A stretch of 64,000 nt of DNA. It comes from Chinchilla lanigera. Taxonomy: Eukaryota > Chordata > Mammalia > Rodentia > Chinchillidae. A program made the translations under genes and the position numbers. How positions within the stretch are numbered: the stretch's first letter is position 1; every line of letters begins with the position of its first letter. The stretch covers positions 211,814-275,813 of the forward strand of contig NW_004955465.1 of assembly GCF_000276665.1 (NCBI RefSeq), written 5' to 3'. The notes below the pieces were generated by a model. The model saw only the letters and a list, made by a program, of their open reading frames with translations. It searched no databases and was not told where the DNA came from. This document shows, one piece after another, positions 1 to 10,734 of this stretch.

Positions 1-25
1 AGAGAGAGAGAGAGAGAGAGAGAGA
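1..25. repeat. (AG)n microsatellite at window edge
   Basis: Uninterrupted AG dinucleotides run to the left edge, so the full length is unknown. It abuts an L1-like 3' end that starts at 26. Confidence 0.95.
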
Positions 26-110
26 TGACCTTTATCATAGAAAGTTTGTACCTTGTACATGATATATCTTGATTCTTCTTTTTTCCCCATGTCCCTGTTG
101 GCCCCCAGTT
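26..110 (-). mobile_element. L1-like 3' UTR fragment
   Basis: This stretch is paralogous to 54240-54330: both carry ATAGAA...TTTGTACC..TGTACATGATATAT followed by a pyrimidine-rich run. In the second copy a T-run and long polypyrimidine tract suggest an L1 3' UTR read from the opposite strand. Only a short piece is visible here. The L1 assignment is inference; the paralogy is seen directly. Confidence 0.5.
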
Positions 111-1240
111 CATCCTGGTGGAAACATAAGGCAGAGCATCAGTGTTCACTTCATGGTTGGGAAGCCAGACAGAAGAGGAAGGGGCAAGGGTCCCACAGTC
201 CTTTTCCAGGGGACATTCCCAGTGACCTGGAAGACCTCCCACTAGGCACCACCTCCTCAAGGATTCACCCCCTTTACATAGCACCACCTTGAGGACAAAG
301 CCTTTACCACACAAATCTCTGATGGGTATTCACTCACTCCCCTCAAAAGTCTCAGCGACTGTAGGTGTCTGGAGATGTTACATAAAAATTTCTGCCTTCC
401 TTTCCTCCACCTTTCTCCTGTTACACACAATCTGAAGGAAGCAGGCACTGAGTCTACGAGTAATTTTAACAATATGGGAAATGCTGTGGCCGAGGAACAA
501 ACCCAGTATTCTCTGGACATAGAAGCAACAGCATATGGCTGCCTGCAGATGGCCCGAAGCCTCCCATACAGCGTGATGTTCAGCCAGTCTTCAAGGGTGA
601 AGACGCATTTGCTGATCTGGGTATCAGCCGACCTGGCTCTCTGTCAGTGGTCTCTTTTCCTGGCTGTCATGTCAGCTTGTCAAGAGCAGGAGCTGTGTCT
701 GGCTTCTTTGTGCAGTGAGAGCCTGACCCAGTGCCTGGTGCCTGGGAACTGCTTTTTATATTTTAGCTGAATAAGTGAACAAATCCGTAAGTGACAGGTT
801 CGGAGATTCTTTATGTGACACACAATGGTCAGTCATGACAAAGATTTCATCAGGTTTTAGATGACCGAAGGCAGGAGAATGTTGGCAGATATACAGGATA
901 CTCAGAGACTAGGGGGCCTCGATCTTGTCTGAACAGGGCCCGGTGGAGGGTGACTTTGGTCTCTCATAGGTGCTGGGTCACCCACCTATTGCCTATCCAC
1001 CCTGCGGGTGCCAGAGGATACCCCCTTTGTATTGGGGGAGATGACCTACCCCCAATGTCCCAGAACTCCCCTGGGAAATCTCACCTGAGGTGGTCCCTGG
1101 AGGCCCCTGGGGACCCTACCTCTCTCTCTCTAGTTCCTAGACAGTGTGTGGGTGACTAAGAGCTGTCCACACTGATAGGGATGTGGATCAGAATGATGAA
1201 AAGACAATAGTGACAAATGATTGTCTCCAAATTTTTCCTT
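111..1240. other. Mostly unique DNA, no gene seen
   Basis: No coding exon or RNA gene was recognised. At about 700-785 the sequence resembles an L2 or MIR 3' end (GTGCCTGGTGCCTGGGAACT, then a GAATAAGTGAACAAAT-like end). The rest is unassigned. Confidence 0.5.
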
Positions 1241-1244
1241 CTGA

Positions 1245-1268
1245 GTTTTTTTTTTTTTTTTTTTTTTT
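1245..1268. repeat. Poly-T run
   Basis: About 24 T residues. No SINE head is recognisable next to it, so it is listed as a plain homopolymer. Confidence 0.9.
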
Positions 1269-1459
1269 AATCTGTGGAGTATATGCTACTAAAAACAGAC
1301 CGCTCAAGAGAGTCAGAGGCATGATGTGTATGATTCAGCCTCATATCTGGGCTTACTTACCAGGAATTCTCCAGAAGGGCTGACAGTAACACCAGCAGGA
1401 TCGGTGTGAAGCTTCCGGTCAGCACATGGCAGTCAGAACTTTTCTAGGACTCTTTCTGC

Positions 1460-1643
1460 AGTACTGGAGATCAAGTCCAGAGCCTTTGCACTGAGCTACA
1501 TTCCTAGCCTCCAACACCGCTCTTTATTTTGAGGTAGGGTATCTCCAAGTCTCTAAATTGCTCAGGCTGGGCTTGAACTTGTGATCCTCCTGCCTCTGCC
1601 ACCCAGAGTGCTGGTATTAGAAGCGTACACCACCACACCCTGC
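1460..1643 (-). mobile_element. B4-type SINE (ID-B1 composite)
   Basis: Read on the + strand, an inverted ID-like part comes first (GTACTGGAGATCAAGTCCAG, then GCACTGAGCTACATTCCTAG). It is followed by an inverted B1 part (CAGGCTGGGCTTGAACTTGT, GATCCTCCTGCCTCTGCCAC). B1 joined to a downstream ID-like unit is the rodent B4 arrangement. It is diverged and therefore old. B4 is non-autonomous and moved with L1 machinery. Confidence 0.75.
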
Positions 1644-2605
1644 TTCTCCAAGACTTGAGATAGGGGGCTTGGGAGTTGATATGTTGAAAGCCGAGGACCT
1701 CAACTAAGAGTCAGAGACTGCTCTTTCTAGTTCAAGTCTTAGTTCACTGACAAGTGAATGAATTTGAAGTTACTTAACTTTTCTCACCTATAGTTTCTTT
1801 ATCTGTTGTCAAACCCTGGCACTCAAAATCATTCTATATTTTCCTTTATCAGATATTCAACACGTGTAGCCAAACATATACATGCAGCTGTTTGCCAAGT
1901 AAGAATAAGAAGTCTTGTCTTTCAAAAACTCTAGGCCTAAGAATGTTTTCACAGACGGCATGCTATTTGCAATTTGGCACTGTCTCTGAGAGTGTGCTCC
2001 TGCTAAAGGAACAGAGGCACAAAGTGGTGGCATGCTATATCTAAGGGGGACATTTTTATTGAAGAGCCATATGACTAGACCCAGGGTTTAGCTTTCTTAT
2101 AAACAGCAGGGGCCTAAATGTCTGATTTCAGAGATGTGCAGATAACTTTGTAGCCATAGCTGATATTCAGTATACAACTGAGTTTTGAATTAAAAATGCA
2201 AATGTGAATGTATAACATTGTAGTTAAATAAATGCTGATTAATTTTATTCACACTAAGGTGTAAAGGACTGATACTGGACTGTCAAACAAAGCAAAATAG
2301 GGAAAATGGTGGAGTATAAAGGTAGCAGGGCATGAGAAGAGGGATAAGACAGACCAAGGAGAGAATGGAGTTTCCAAGGACAAATTTCTCCTTTACTTCC
2401 TCCATCTTCTTTAGGGTCAGACAGAAACCAGTGGTATAAGGTCCCATTTCAGAGACTGTCGTAGACTTCATGCTTCATGGCCCGGGCTGATTTTGAAGAC
2501 CAGAACACTACTTCCATGAAAATCAGATAAAGCTGCCAAAGCAAACCCCAGGATCTGGAGGGATTTGATGAAACTAAAATGAGTTTTTCTTACATCATGC
2601 ACTGG
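1644..2605. other. Unassigned stretch with a MIR-like piece
   Basis: Around 1705-1830 there is MIR-like sequence on the + strand (GACTGCTCTTTCTAGTTCAA, then GTTACTTAACTTTTCTCACC). The remainder shows no repeat or gene I can name. Confidence 0.45.
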
Positions 2606-2607
2606 TG

Positions 2608-2608
<1 letters not shown>

Positions 2609-2653
<45 letters not shown>
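2609..2653. repeat. (TG)n microsatellite
   Basis: About 22 TG units with few interruptions. On the minus strand it creates a spurious histidine/threonine open frame. Confidence 0.95.
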
Positions 2654-2654
<1 letters not shown>

Positions 2655-3329
2655 ATGTGCCTGTGTATAAATATAAAACGCACCTTTGCTCTAGAGCAGA
2701 TAGACACCACCACAAACTGCAAATGGGGGAAAAACTCCAGCACTACCGTCTTTAGTATCCCAGTACATTTTTCTAAGCATTGAGGGAGGTTTCAGGACGG
2801 CGTCTACAGCAGTAAATTGAGGTGGCTGCAAAGCCACCAATGTAAAAATAAGCGTGGGCTCGCCATGCTATGACAGCAGAGCTCGGAGCTGATTTTTGGG
2901 GGAAATAAAACCACCTTACATGCGTGTGTGTGTGTGGATTAGGGAGCAGTCCAGTCACCACCTCCTGTTCTATCCTATATTCTTAGGATGTAGGTTATTG
3001 ACGAGTTCGCTTGGCACATTCAGATCAGACCTGTGGTTTGAATTAGTTGAGTTAGCTGGAGACTGTGCGAGCATGCGGGCATGCATGTGTGTGTGTGCAT
3101 GTGCACGCATGTGTGGGCTTGTATGTATCTGCACATAGGTCAAATAGCTAAACTGGGAACGTGGTGGTAGATTGAGCAAAGCTCTTTCTCCTCTTGCACG
3201 CTCTTTCCATCGTTATGGCTTACAAAGAAAGCCTCTCTTCCCATATAAGTCAGCCTGTGGGTGAAAGATCAGAAAATTGGAGGGTGTTTTTCCACAGTGC
3301 CTGCTCAGCCCCCCAAAAAACCCACTGTA
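2654..3329. other. Unassigned, with two short TG-rich tracts
   Basis: TG-rich stretches occur at about 2921-2937 and, imperfectly (TGTG, GCATG), at 3070-3120. No gene or named repeat was seen. Confidence 0.5.
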
Positions 3330-3640
3330 GGTGAACGCAGGGCCCAGCTAAGGCCTCGATCCCCCGGCAGTTCGGAGAGCGGCTGGGCAATAATAAATAT
3401 CATTTGCTGACATGGAGTCCTGGGGCTGCACTGACCGCAGTAGTCCTGGTCCCTGGGACGCTGGGACTGCTCACAAAGCAGGCATTTATGAACTGGTTGG
3501 CTTTGCATTAATTAATTCCCCAGCCATTCACCAACAGTAACAATCCCTTCAATTAAGAGTCCAGGCCCTGGGAAGCCCTGGTGTTTATTGGAAGTGGCAT
3601 CTGCGTAGCAAAGTGTGACTGTGTTAACATGGAAAAGCAC
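3330..3640. promoter_or_regulatory. Candidate conserved non-coding block
   Basis: No repeat is recognised here. The block has AT-rich motifs of the homeobox type (GCATTAATTAATTCCCCAGC), CAATAATAAATATCATTTGC and CAATTAAGAG in otherwise mixed-composition sequence. This texture is typical of developmental enhancers, but conservation cannot be seen from one sequence, so this is only a candidate. Confidence 0.25.
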
Positions 3641-4190
3641 AAAGGACCCAAAGTCTCTCTGCTGCCTGTGCCGTCCTTCCCATGTTGTTTTGGAGGAAGG
3701 GGACGTGGCTCTTTCAGGGCTGTTCAATGTGTGCTTCTCCTCCTCAGTGCTTCGCTTGTTCGCTGGGGCTTTCTCCTCTGCTTCTCCTCCAGGCCTGGGC
3801 TGGTTCTGATGTGGTGAGTTTTGTCACTAGTCCACAGAGTACTGAAGGGACATCACACAGCCCTCACGGGCCACAGAGCCAACCAGCGGGGGCTGGAGCA
3901 CACAGGCATGTGGGCCCTGCTGGGGAGGCCTGGGAGCTGGGTGTGTCCTCCCGTCATAAGGATGAGAACTTGGGGATCACAGGAGACTTGAGGGTTCCCA
4001 GGTCTCAGTGCTGTAAAAGCTGAAAGGGAGAGGAAAATGTAGGAAGTAGGGCTGAAGATCACTTCTCGAAGGCAGGGAGAACATCTGTTCTCTAATGCGC
4101 GGTTCTGTGTGTGCACTTCGCCGCTCTAAGTGAGGGCGCGTTGTGGCTGATCAACAGGCTGATCAGACACTTGCTCTTGTGCAGATTAAT
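3641..4190. other. Unassigned unique DNA
   Basis: Overlapping open frames occur in both directions but none has protein-like features or splice context. No repeat was recognised. Confidence 0.45.
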
Positions 4191-4194
4191 TTCA

Positions 4195-4378
4195 CTTATG
4201 AGTACGGTCTCTTATTGCATCCCTTTACCTATAAACTCCTTGAGTTTATCTTTCTTTATAGCTGAGTAGTACTCCATTGTATAAAAATACCACATCTTTT
4301 TTATCCATTCCTCAGTGGATGGACATTTGGGTTGTTTCCAAGACTGAGCTCTGACAAATTGTGCTGCTATAAACCCCA
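4195..4378 (-). mobile_element. L1 fragment, ORF2 3' region
   Basis: TAGCTGAGTAGTACTCCATTG, then TTATCCATTCCTCAGTGGATGG and ACATTTGGGTTGTTTCCA, are the inverted form of the well-known L1 ORF2 C-terminal segment. The fragment is short and broken and cannot encode reverse transcriptase. Confidence 0.8.
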
Positions 4379-4516
4379 GCATAAGAAACTGAAAGAGTGA
4401 ATAAAATCAGAAAGGTACAATGGATATTGTGGAAGGGAAAGAAACTGCTCAGAAGGAAAGCACAACTGGGATAGGGGAAAGAAGAAAAGAAAGAAAGAAT
4501 GAAGGGAAAAGAAAAA
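4379..4516. other. Purine-rich unassigned segment
   Basis: A-rich, GAAA-type sequence leading into the following dinucleotide repeat. No gene seen. Confidence 0.4.
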
Positions 4517-4546
4517 AATGTGTGTGTATATATATATATATATATA

Positions 4547-4594
<48 letters not shown>

Positions 4595-4596
4595 AG
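4517..4596. repeat. Compound (TG)n(TA)n(TG)n(TA)n(CA)n microsatellite
   Basis: Alternating TG and TA blocks end in CACACACACA. The GTGTGTATAT...ATATACACAC arms are inverted repeats, so the tract could extrude a hairpin or cruciform. The YIYIYI-type frames on either strand are artefacts of it. Confidence 0.95.
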
Positions 4597-4700
4597 ATAG
4601 CTAAGTTAATTGTACTACTAATTTCTGCTGATTTATTGAAAAGAACACAAAAAACAAAAACAAAAAAAAAATGAAAAGAAAAGAACAGTGAATGCTTAAT

Positions 4701-4835
4701 TGTTTGATCAATTTTTTTTTTTTTTTTTTTTTTTGGTTTTTCTCCGGTACCGGGAACCGAACTCATGACCTTGCGCTTGCCAGGCAGGCACTTTTGCCGC
4801 TGAGCTAAATCCCCAGCCCCTGTTTGATCAATTTT
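4701..4835 (-). mobile_element. ID-like tRNA-derived SINE with perfect TSD
   Basis: The element core is 4716-4820 on the - strand: a T-run (its poly-A tail), then CCGGTACCGGGAACCGAACT, then GCTGAGCTAAATCCCCAGCCCC. A perfect 15-bp direct repeat TGTTTGATCAATTTT flanks it at 4701-4715 and 4821-4835, which is a target-site duplication. The internal Pol III A and B boxes are diverged but visible. It resembles the copies at 11.2, 15.9 and 21.1 kb. Confidence 0.9.
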
Positions 4836-4990
4836 GCATACCTGTGTCTGGTAATCCGAGCAACTACTTTGAAGATAACGATATACAGTATAACAACCAT
4901 TGTTAATTTCCTATCATCTGTTTTTAAATCCTGTATTGTTTTTATTGTTTTTTCTTAGTTTTCATTCTCTTTAAACTAAAGAAATAAAAG
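4836..4990. repeat. Unnamed dispersed repeat, copy 1
   Basis: This is paralogous to 59096-59235. Shared words include GGTAATC.GAGCAACTACTTTGA, CCATTGTTAATTT-type and TATTGTTTTTATTGT. I do not recognise the family. The second copy extends further left (58680 on), suggesting a longer parent element of which this is a truncated end. Confidence 0.55.
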
Positions 4991-4999
4991 GAAATGAAG

Positions 5000-5310
5000 A
5001 GTGGGTTGTAAAGAGAAGGAGGCTGGCCTGGGGTCTCTTTCTGTCTCACATGCACGTCCACTGGGATGTTACCCACCAGGTCAGGGTCCAGCCATAAGGC
5101 CCTCACCTCTGGCCGGCAATACAGCTCATTAGCACAGCGCCTACCTGGCTAGCACGAGGTCGTGTGTTCGATTCCCAGTACCCCCAACGAAACCAACCAA
5201 ACAAACAAAAAACCATACCTCATCAGAGAACGAACCAACAGGGCTGCCAGATCTTGGACTTCCAGCCTCCAAAACTATGGGATAATTTCTTCTTGCTCCT
5301 GTCTTTATAC
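5000..5310 (+). mobile_element. MLT1-like LTR fragment interrupted by an ID SINE
   Basis: GATCTTGGACTTCCAGCCTCC followed by AAAACTATGGGATAAT matches the conserved 3' part of MLT1 (ERVL-MaLR) LTRs. Possible upstream MLT1 sequence lies left of about 5110, with an ID-like SINE between the two parts. It is an old, degraded solo LTR fragment. Confidence 0.5.
5114..5212 (+). mobile_element. ID-like SINE
   Basis: CAATACAGCTCATTAGCACAG, GCGCCTACCTGGCTAGCACG and GTGTTCGATTCCCAGTACCC match the ID-like head on the + strand, followed by a (A)nC-type tail (AACCAACCAAACAAACAAAA). It lies inside an MLT1-like LTR. Confidence 0.8.
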
Positions 5311-5464
5311 ATTCCCCAATCCCAGTCTGTTTTTTAATTTTTTTTTTTATTTTTAATAAAAACACCAAAAAGACTCAGACTCAGAGAGTGATCTCATCTT
5401 ACTGCAACCCCAGCTTGGGCAGTGGGCAGCAATTCAGTGATGAGAGCTGTACAAATGTGATTCA

Positions 5465-5635
5465 AAAATACAATGAATAGCCAGGTGTGGTGGTGCACAC
5501 CTGTAATCCTAGTACTAAGGAGGCTGAGGCAGGAAGACACCTGACCTACATAGTGAGTTCAAGGACAGCTTGAGCTACATAGTGAGACTCTGTCTCAAAA
5601 AGCAAACAAGCAAAAAAAAAAAAATTACAATGAAT
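5465..5635 (+). mobile_element. B1 SINE with TSD
   Basis: The body is 5479-5625: GCCAGGTGTGGTGGTGCACA, CCTGTAATCCTAGTACTAAG, GAGGCTGAGGCAGGAAGACA, ending GAGACTCTGTCTCAAAAAGC and an A-rich tail. TACAATGAAT flanks both ends (5469-5478 and 5626-5635). The middle (ATAGTGAGTTCAAGGACAGC..GCTACATAGTGAGACTC) suggests the internal duplication typical of B1. Confidence 0.9.
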
Positions 5636-6394
5636 GCTTAAATAAAATTTCATTACAAGAAAAGAAACATTGCCATTAATCCCCCTCCAAATACTCCTGC
5701 TCACTCTGAACACACATATCCCACTGCTGTTGCTGCTTTCTGCAGCAGTTCTGGAAGTCCTCTTTTGTGAGTCTTTAGTTGTGCTGCTGTGGCTGTCTTG
5801 TTGTCCTGACTTGAGTCAAAACCTTCCCTTTCACAGTCATGTTGACCTCGGGGAAGAACCCGCTATCGCATGGTGCCCGATGCGGTGAAGGTGGGTGAGG
5901 ACCCAGTAATGTTTTCATGAGCTTGCCTTCCTGGGGGATGGCGCTCGGCAGCAGCATTCATGTATTTTGATCACACCTCCAAAGACACTCATGAGAGAGG
6001 ATTTCCAGAACTGCTTCAGGAAGTGGCAAGGATGATGGGATAAATGTGTTCCAAGCGAGGGGGAAAGTTTTAGGAGGCATTAATCACAATGTGTCTTTTA
6101 TTAGAATAATTTTTTAAAAATTTAAAGCACATGCCCTATTTTTTGATCAGCCCATGTATGTTCAAAAGACTGCTAAGAAAGTACTGTGTAGCACAGACAG
6201 GGAAACAGAGGCTAGGCAGACTGAATGGAGTGGACCCGCACAGGGAAACCTGGTGTCAGTTCTACGAGCAGCAAAGACAAAGGACAGTGACGACTATTCC
6301 CACAACTGCTCCACTGGCAAGGTGCTGACTGAGGCCAGGAGCACTTCCAAATGCTTTGCATGGGTTTATTCATTAAGTAACCATAGAAGAAGCC
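5636..6394. other. Unassigned unique DNA
   Basis: An open frame of about 130 codons from 6154 has no recognisable domain and no splice context. I see nothing else. Confidence 0.45.
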
Positions 6395-6535
6395 TCTGGC
6401 CAGGTTCTGGAGGGCTGAGTTCTAGTCTAGCTCTGTGGGAGACCCTTTGGCTTCAGTTCTTCCAACCGGAAAATGATGCAGTTACATCAGCAATTAACTG
6501 GTGTATAAGAACTTGCCGGTCCAGTGCAAAGCAGA
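6395..6535 (+). mobile_element. MIR-like SINE fragment
   Basis: GGTTCTGGAGGGCTGAGTTC, CTAGCTCTGTGGGAGACC and TTCCAACCGGAAAATGATGC follow the MIR core order (trait-like head, CAGTTTCC..TGTAAAATG region). It is diverged. Confidence 0.4.
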
Positions 6536-7139
6536 ACAGAGGTTAATATTAGCTGACCTAGAGAGAGCACCTCAGCCTTGGGGACCCCCATCCAGGCTTA
6601 TCCAAGGGCTCTCAGACTGTGTGACTTGTGGGAAGTCCCCCTATCCAGGCACTTGTCTCTCATTGCTGGCTCCTTTGTAACGGACTCCTAGCACGTCCAG
6701 GTTTCAGGGTCCTCTTGAGGAGTGAGATTACAAGCACTGTTCAGTTCTGCCTTTTGGTTCCCCTCTGCTCGCTGACACCCCTGCCTGGCCTGATTTCCCT
6801 CCCCCGCTTGCTCTCATGTCATTAACAAAACTCCCCAGACCCTTGCAAAGCCCCTACAGCAGAACTGTCCCAGGAGACAAACAGTGGATTTAATAAGCTT
6901 CCCCTTAAATGGCCTCAAATCCCTTCCAGTTGATTGAGGGGAAAGGCACTGGCACACAGGACAGTCTCCTGGTGCACGAGGTGAGGGAGTGAAAGAATAA
7001 AGAAAGTTCCCATGATCTTGGGCCTCAGGGACCAAATTAAGAAACCAGCACCACTTATTCAAAATCAGATGAATGTCAGCGGAATGTTTGTCAAACAAAC
7101 TTGTCATTATTTGTCACAATTTGAGGAAGTATCAGTCAG
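6536..7139. other. Unassigned unique DNA
   Basis: No gene or named repeat recognised. Confidence 0.4.
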
Positions 7140-7700
7140 TCGTCACACTTGAGCGTATAACAGAGTTATTTATAGCTGCCAGCTTAAAGTTTTAACTCGT
7201 GCAGGGCCAAGGTTCGATGTTATAAACAGCTTTGTTTATAATGATAGTGGGGCTATAAATAGTTTGGTTCCCTGGGTGTCACACGACAGCTATGAAATGT
7301 TCTGCCAAAGCCGGAACCAGGAAGAGGAAGATTTATCCTGGTGTGCTTTTCTCCTTCTCTGGAACCCTAGGTGTGTGTGCTCGGCCAGAGTATTTCCTCT
7401 TCCTGATGTCCCATTTGGAGCGGGGAGCTGTGCTCCTCTGTGTTCCTGGGAGACGGCAGAAGTTGCTCATTTAATTAGCATCTGCCCCAAGATCTTCTGT
7501 TGAAAGGGAGCAGTGCGTGGTGCCTGTCTGCTTTGTGCCTGCTCATGGACAATGAGCTAATTACAATCTCCTTCTCTGCTGCTGGGTGGAGAGAGATATC
7601 CTGTTATTCCAGGGAGTAGGCAACTCTCCAAAGGTTTGTTTATAGCTTCAGATTTAATTTGAACGACGGCGTCGTCTCTTCTAAAAATAAGAGGTTGTCA
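7140..7700. promoter_or_regulatory. Candidate conserved non-coding / enhancer block
   Basis: No repeat is recognised over 560 bp. AT-rich factor-like motifs cluster: TTATTTATAGC, GTTATAAACAGC, TTTGTTTATAATG, GGCTATAAATAG, CATTTAATTAGC, GAGCTAATTACAATC, GGTTTGTTTATAGC and CTAAAAATAAG. These resemble forkhead (TGTTTA), homeobox (TAATTA) and MEF2 (CTAAAAATAA) sites. The function is inference; the cluster is seen. Confidence 0.35.
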
Positions 7701-9620
7701 GAAATTTAGAAATTTACTGGTTTCTTGTGTCAGCAGAACCTTGTCTGAGGAATACAGTGGTGGGAGGCAGAATAGAGGAAAGGGCATGTATATCCATAAA
7801 TGTCACATGTAAGATACATAGGTACATCTGCTTACAACCAGATCATTGTACTGCTTGGCATAGGGCAGTATTCTCACTGCCCTCCAAATAACCTCCAGGC
7901 CCTGTCCTCCAGAATGCCAGTGTCTTTATCATCCTGAAATGTCTGGCTTTATATCTATTCCCACTCCACCCCCCAAAACCTTATACTCATTTTTAATACT
8001 GTTAGGCTCAATCTTATTTTGCTTTTTTTTTGCCCTAAAAAGAAAAGGTGTGTCCGTGAAAAAAAAATTTATTGGATCTTAATTTGCAAGATTAGTTCTG
8101 GTTCATTTTATTGCTGTAATTTAATACTCATAATGATTTTCTGACACATATGTCTTAGCAGCAAGATCTACTTCCTGTTCATTTTTCATTTCAATATAGC
8201 TAAAGGATATTAGGCAAGATGGTGCAAATCAGAGAGAGCAGGGCCCTGCAGGACACTGGCATCCTACAGCCATCCTGGCTCCAAGCCTGCAGCTGGGCAC
8301 AGCCAGGCATTTGGGATGGGAAGAGATAAACAAGAAATCCTTATCAATAAGGGATTTCATTTTTCATTTCCATCATCATCTCATTATCACCATCATCATC
8401 ATCGCACTCCTTTGTCTAAAGATGCTGTGAGTTCTATTCTATTGGAACGCCTTCCACCAGAAGCGGAAGCTTCCCCAGTAAACCAGGAGCTTCCCTGAGG
8501 GTGATGTGGGTCCTGGATACTGAGATCCCAATGCTCCAAGACCCTGAAAGGGTGCTTCTAGGACTGACCTGGATGCCAGGGAAGGCATCCGAGAGGAAGT
8601 ACACCTCAGGTTGACTCCCACAGGTGGTTTCTTGGGGGCAGCGAGAGTGTCTCTTTGTTTTTGTGTAGACATTTTCTGCTGCAGCAGGCACACAGTAAAT
8701 ATTTGTAGAGAGAGGAAAGGCAGGTTGACTCTCTTTTGGAATTTGACAGTTCCTCTGGAAACACGTATGTTGTGCACTTGCAATACATAAATGAATTTAA
8801 AATGGTGAAAAATGAAAAAACAAAAAGATAGAGATTTATAGTGGAGTGGACCACGGAGCCCATTCTGAATAGGCACTGGAGTCCCAATCAAAGGATGAAT
8901 TCCCTCATGGATTATGCCAAGGGTGGCCAAGGTCGAGATACAGGAAGTTGAGCAGGAGCGGTGTGCATGCTGAAATGAACTGGGTTGACCTGCCTGACAG
9001 TCATCCCCAACATTTCCTTCCCATTTATTTTGGGGGTACCTTTGCCATGAATTCCAATTCTGTGTTCAGGAAGGAGGTGGCATCAAGCCAAAAGGAAGAG
9101 CACAAGTATAAAGAGATGCATAGTGTATCAAATTTCTGCCTCATTCTCTTTCATTTCTTCTCAAAGACTTTGAGGAGGTTATACCTACTCCCATGATTAT
9201 TTTCACCATTTAAAAAGGAGAGATTCTCCGTGTTTATTTTAAAATACAAAGGACAAATACCTTTTCATATTGCTTTTTGGATGAAGCAGAGATTTAGTAT
9301 TCATGTTATCAAGCAAGTAATTTCAGAGAAGATTCTCAGAATTGAAAATGTGCTTGGCCAGTCAATAATAGCTCCAATCTCAGCGATGTTGTGACTGTAT
9401 GTCCTAGACCTAAATGTTCCCATTTAAAGAAAAAGGACAGCACAACAACTTTTTGCAATGCAGTATGTAAGTCTGATGGCTCAGGCTTAATATTTTTATT
9501 TCTGCTCCTAAGAATTTTTCTCCATGTAGAATTCCAGCATTGGATGTATTAAGTAGCTTAGGGTCTCTGGCCACTAGTTCTTAGCATTGTCGGTTTTTTT
9601 AGAGTGTTAAGAAGCCATTA
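7701..9620. other. Unassigned stretch with a CAT repeat
   Basis: A short (CAT/CATCAT)n tract lies at about 8370-8402. The rest is unique-looking DNA with no recognised exon. Confidence 0.4.
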
Positions 9621-9624
9621 AGAT

Positions 9625-9690
9625 TTTCTACTCCATTTCTCTTCCCCTGCAGATGAGGAAACTGAGGGTTTAAGTGCTTCCTCAGAATCA
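9625..9690 (-). mobile_element. MIR fragment
   Basis: CTGCAGATGAGGAAACTGAG followed by GGTTTAAGTGCTTCC is the inverted MIR core. Confidence 0.5.
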
Positions 9691-9819
9691 TTTGATTTCA
9701 ATGAGACAGAATTGAGAAAAAACTAACGTCTCTTGCCTCGCAGAAAAAGGCAGTATTTGCTGAAGACACATAGATGTGTCTTTGTAAAGGCAGAGTCATC
9801 ACGGCTAAGCAGGAGCATT

Positions 9820-9895
9820 CTGAGATCAGAGAAGCCTAGGTTTGGACCCTGGCTCTGAAAATATTTATGAGGCTGTAGCCTGTTGCTTCTCTTCT
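9820..9895 (+). mobile_element. MIR fragment
   Basis: CCTAGGTTTGGACCCTGGCTCTG matches the MIR head (GGGTTCGAATCCCGGCTCTG), with a diverged continuation. Confidence 0.4.
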
Positions 9896-10700
9896 TTTTA
9901 GTTTACTTTTTATTGTTCTCTTTATGGGGTGTGCAGTAGGGCTTGCCAGGATATGAGCTCTGCTTCTTCTCGTCAGTCCTTAGTTCTCTCATGCATGACA
10001 CTGGAACAATAACGATAGGACAGAGGTGTCGGAAGGATGGAATGAAATAACACAAGTCAAGGGTTTTGGAGATGGCTCCTGCTGCATGGAGCATCGTCAG
10101 CCCATAACAAAAACAATGTGAGAACAAAACCAACAAAAAAGAAACAAGGAAAAGTCAAAACATAGCAAATCCTTAGCTCTTAACTAGGTTCCTTGTCCCT
10201 TCGGCCTGCCAGTGTCTGTTCCAGAGCTACTCCTTGGGACGCTTCTGCACACCTTTGGGACAGGCTTGTGTTTCTGGGAGCTGCAGGCATCTGAGGGAGG
10301 AAACACAGGAGTCCCACTCACCATTAGGCTTTGGGCACATGGAGGAACATGTGCCAGCCTAGTGGGGAGGAATTGAAGGCAGGGAGGGCTGGGCTCTGGT
10401 CAGCAGACGCTGGTGACAGAGGACTGGCATGTGCAGAGCCTAGTGAGGGGAGCACTCAGCGGCACACAGCCCATGCCTGCTGCAGGCAGCTTTGCCCAGG
10501 TGACGTTACTTCACCCAGCAGAAGTGACTCCATCACAGGGACCATGGGACAGTCTGGTCCTAAGATAGGGACACAGGTAAAGGGCTTTAAGGAACTTGAA
10601 CTTACTTGAGGGGAAGTTCTTTATAGAAGACTATTTCTAGTAAGTCACGCGAGTGGGGACTGAAACCATTAGAATTTGGAGCAGTTGTCTAATCACACAA
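9896..10700. other. Unassigned unique DNA
   Basis: No gene or named repeat recognised. Confidence 0.4.
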
Positions 10701-10734
10701 TCCATGTGATTTCGCTAACATCCCGGAAAATACT

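Noticed and set aside
2609..2653. Histidine/threonine-rich peptides on the minus strand
   Set aside because: Produced purely by a (TG)n microsatellite. The same holds at 19.9, 31.8, 36.0 and 62.8 kb.
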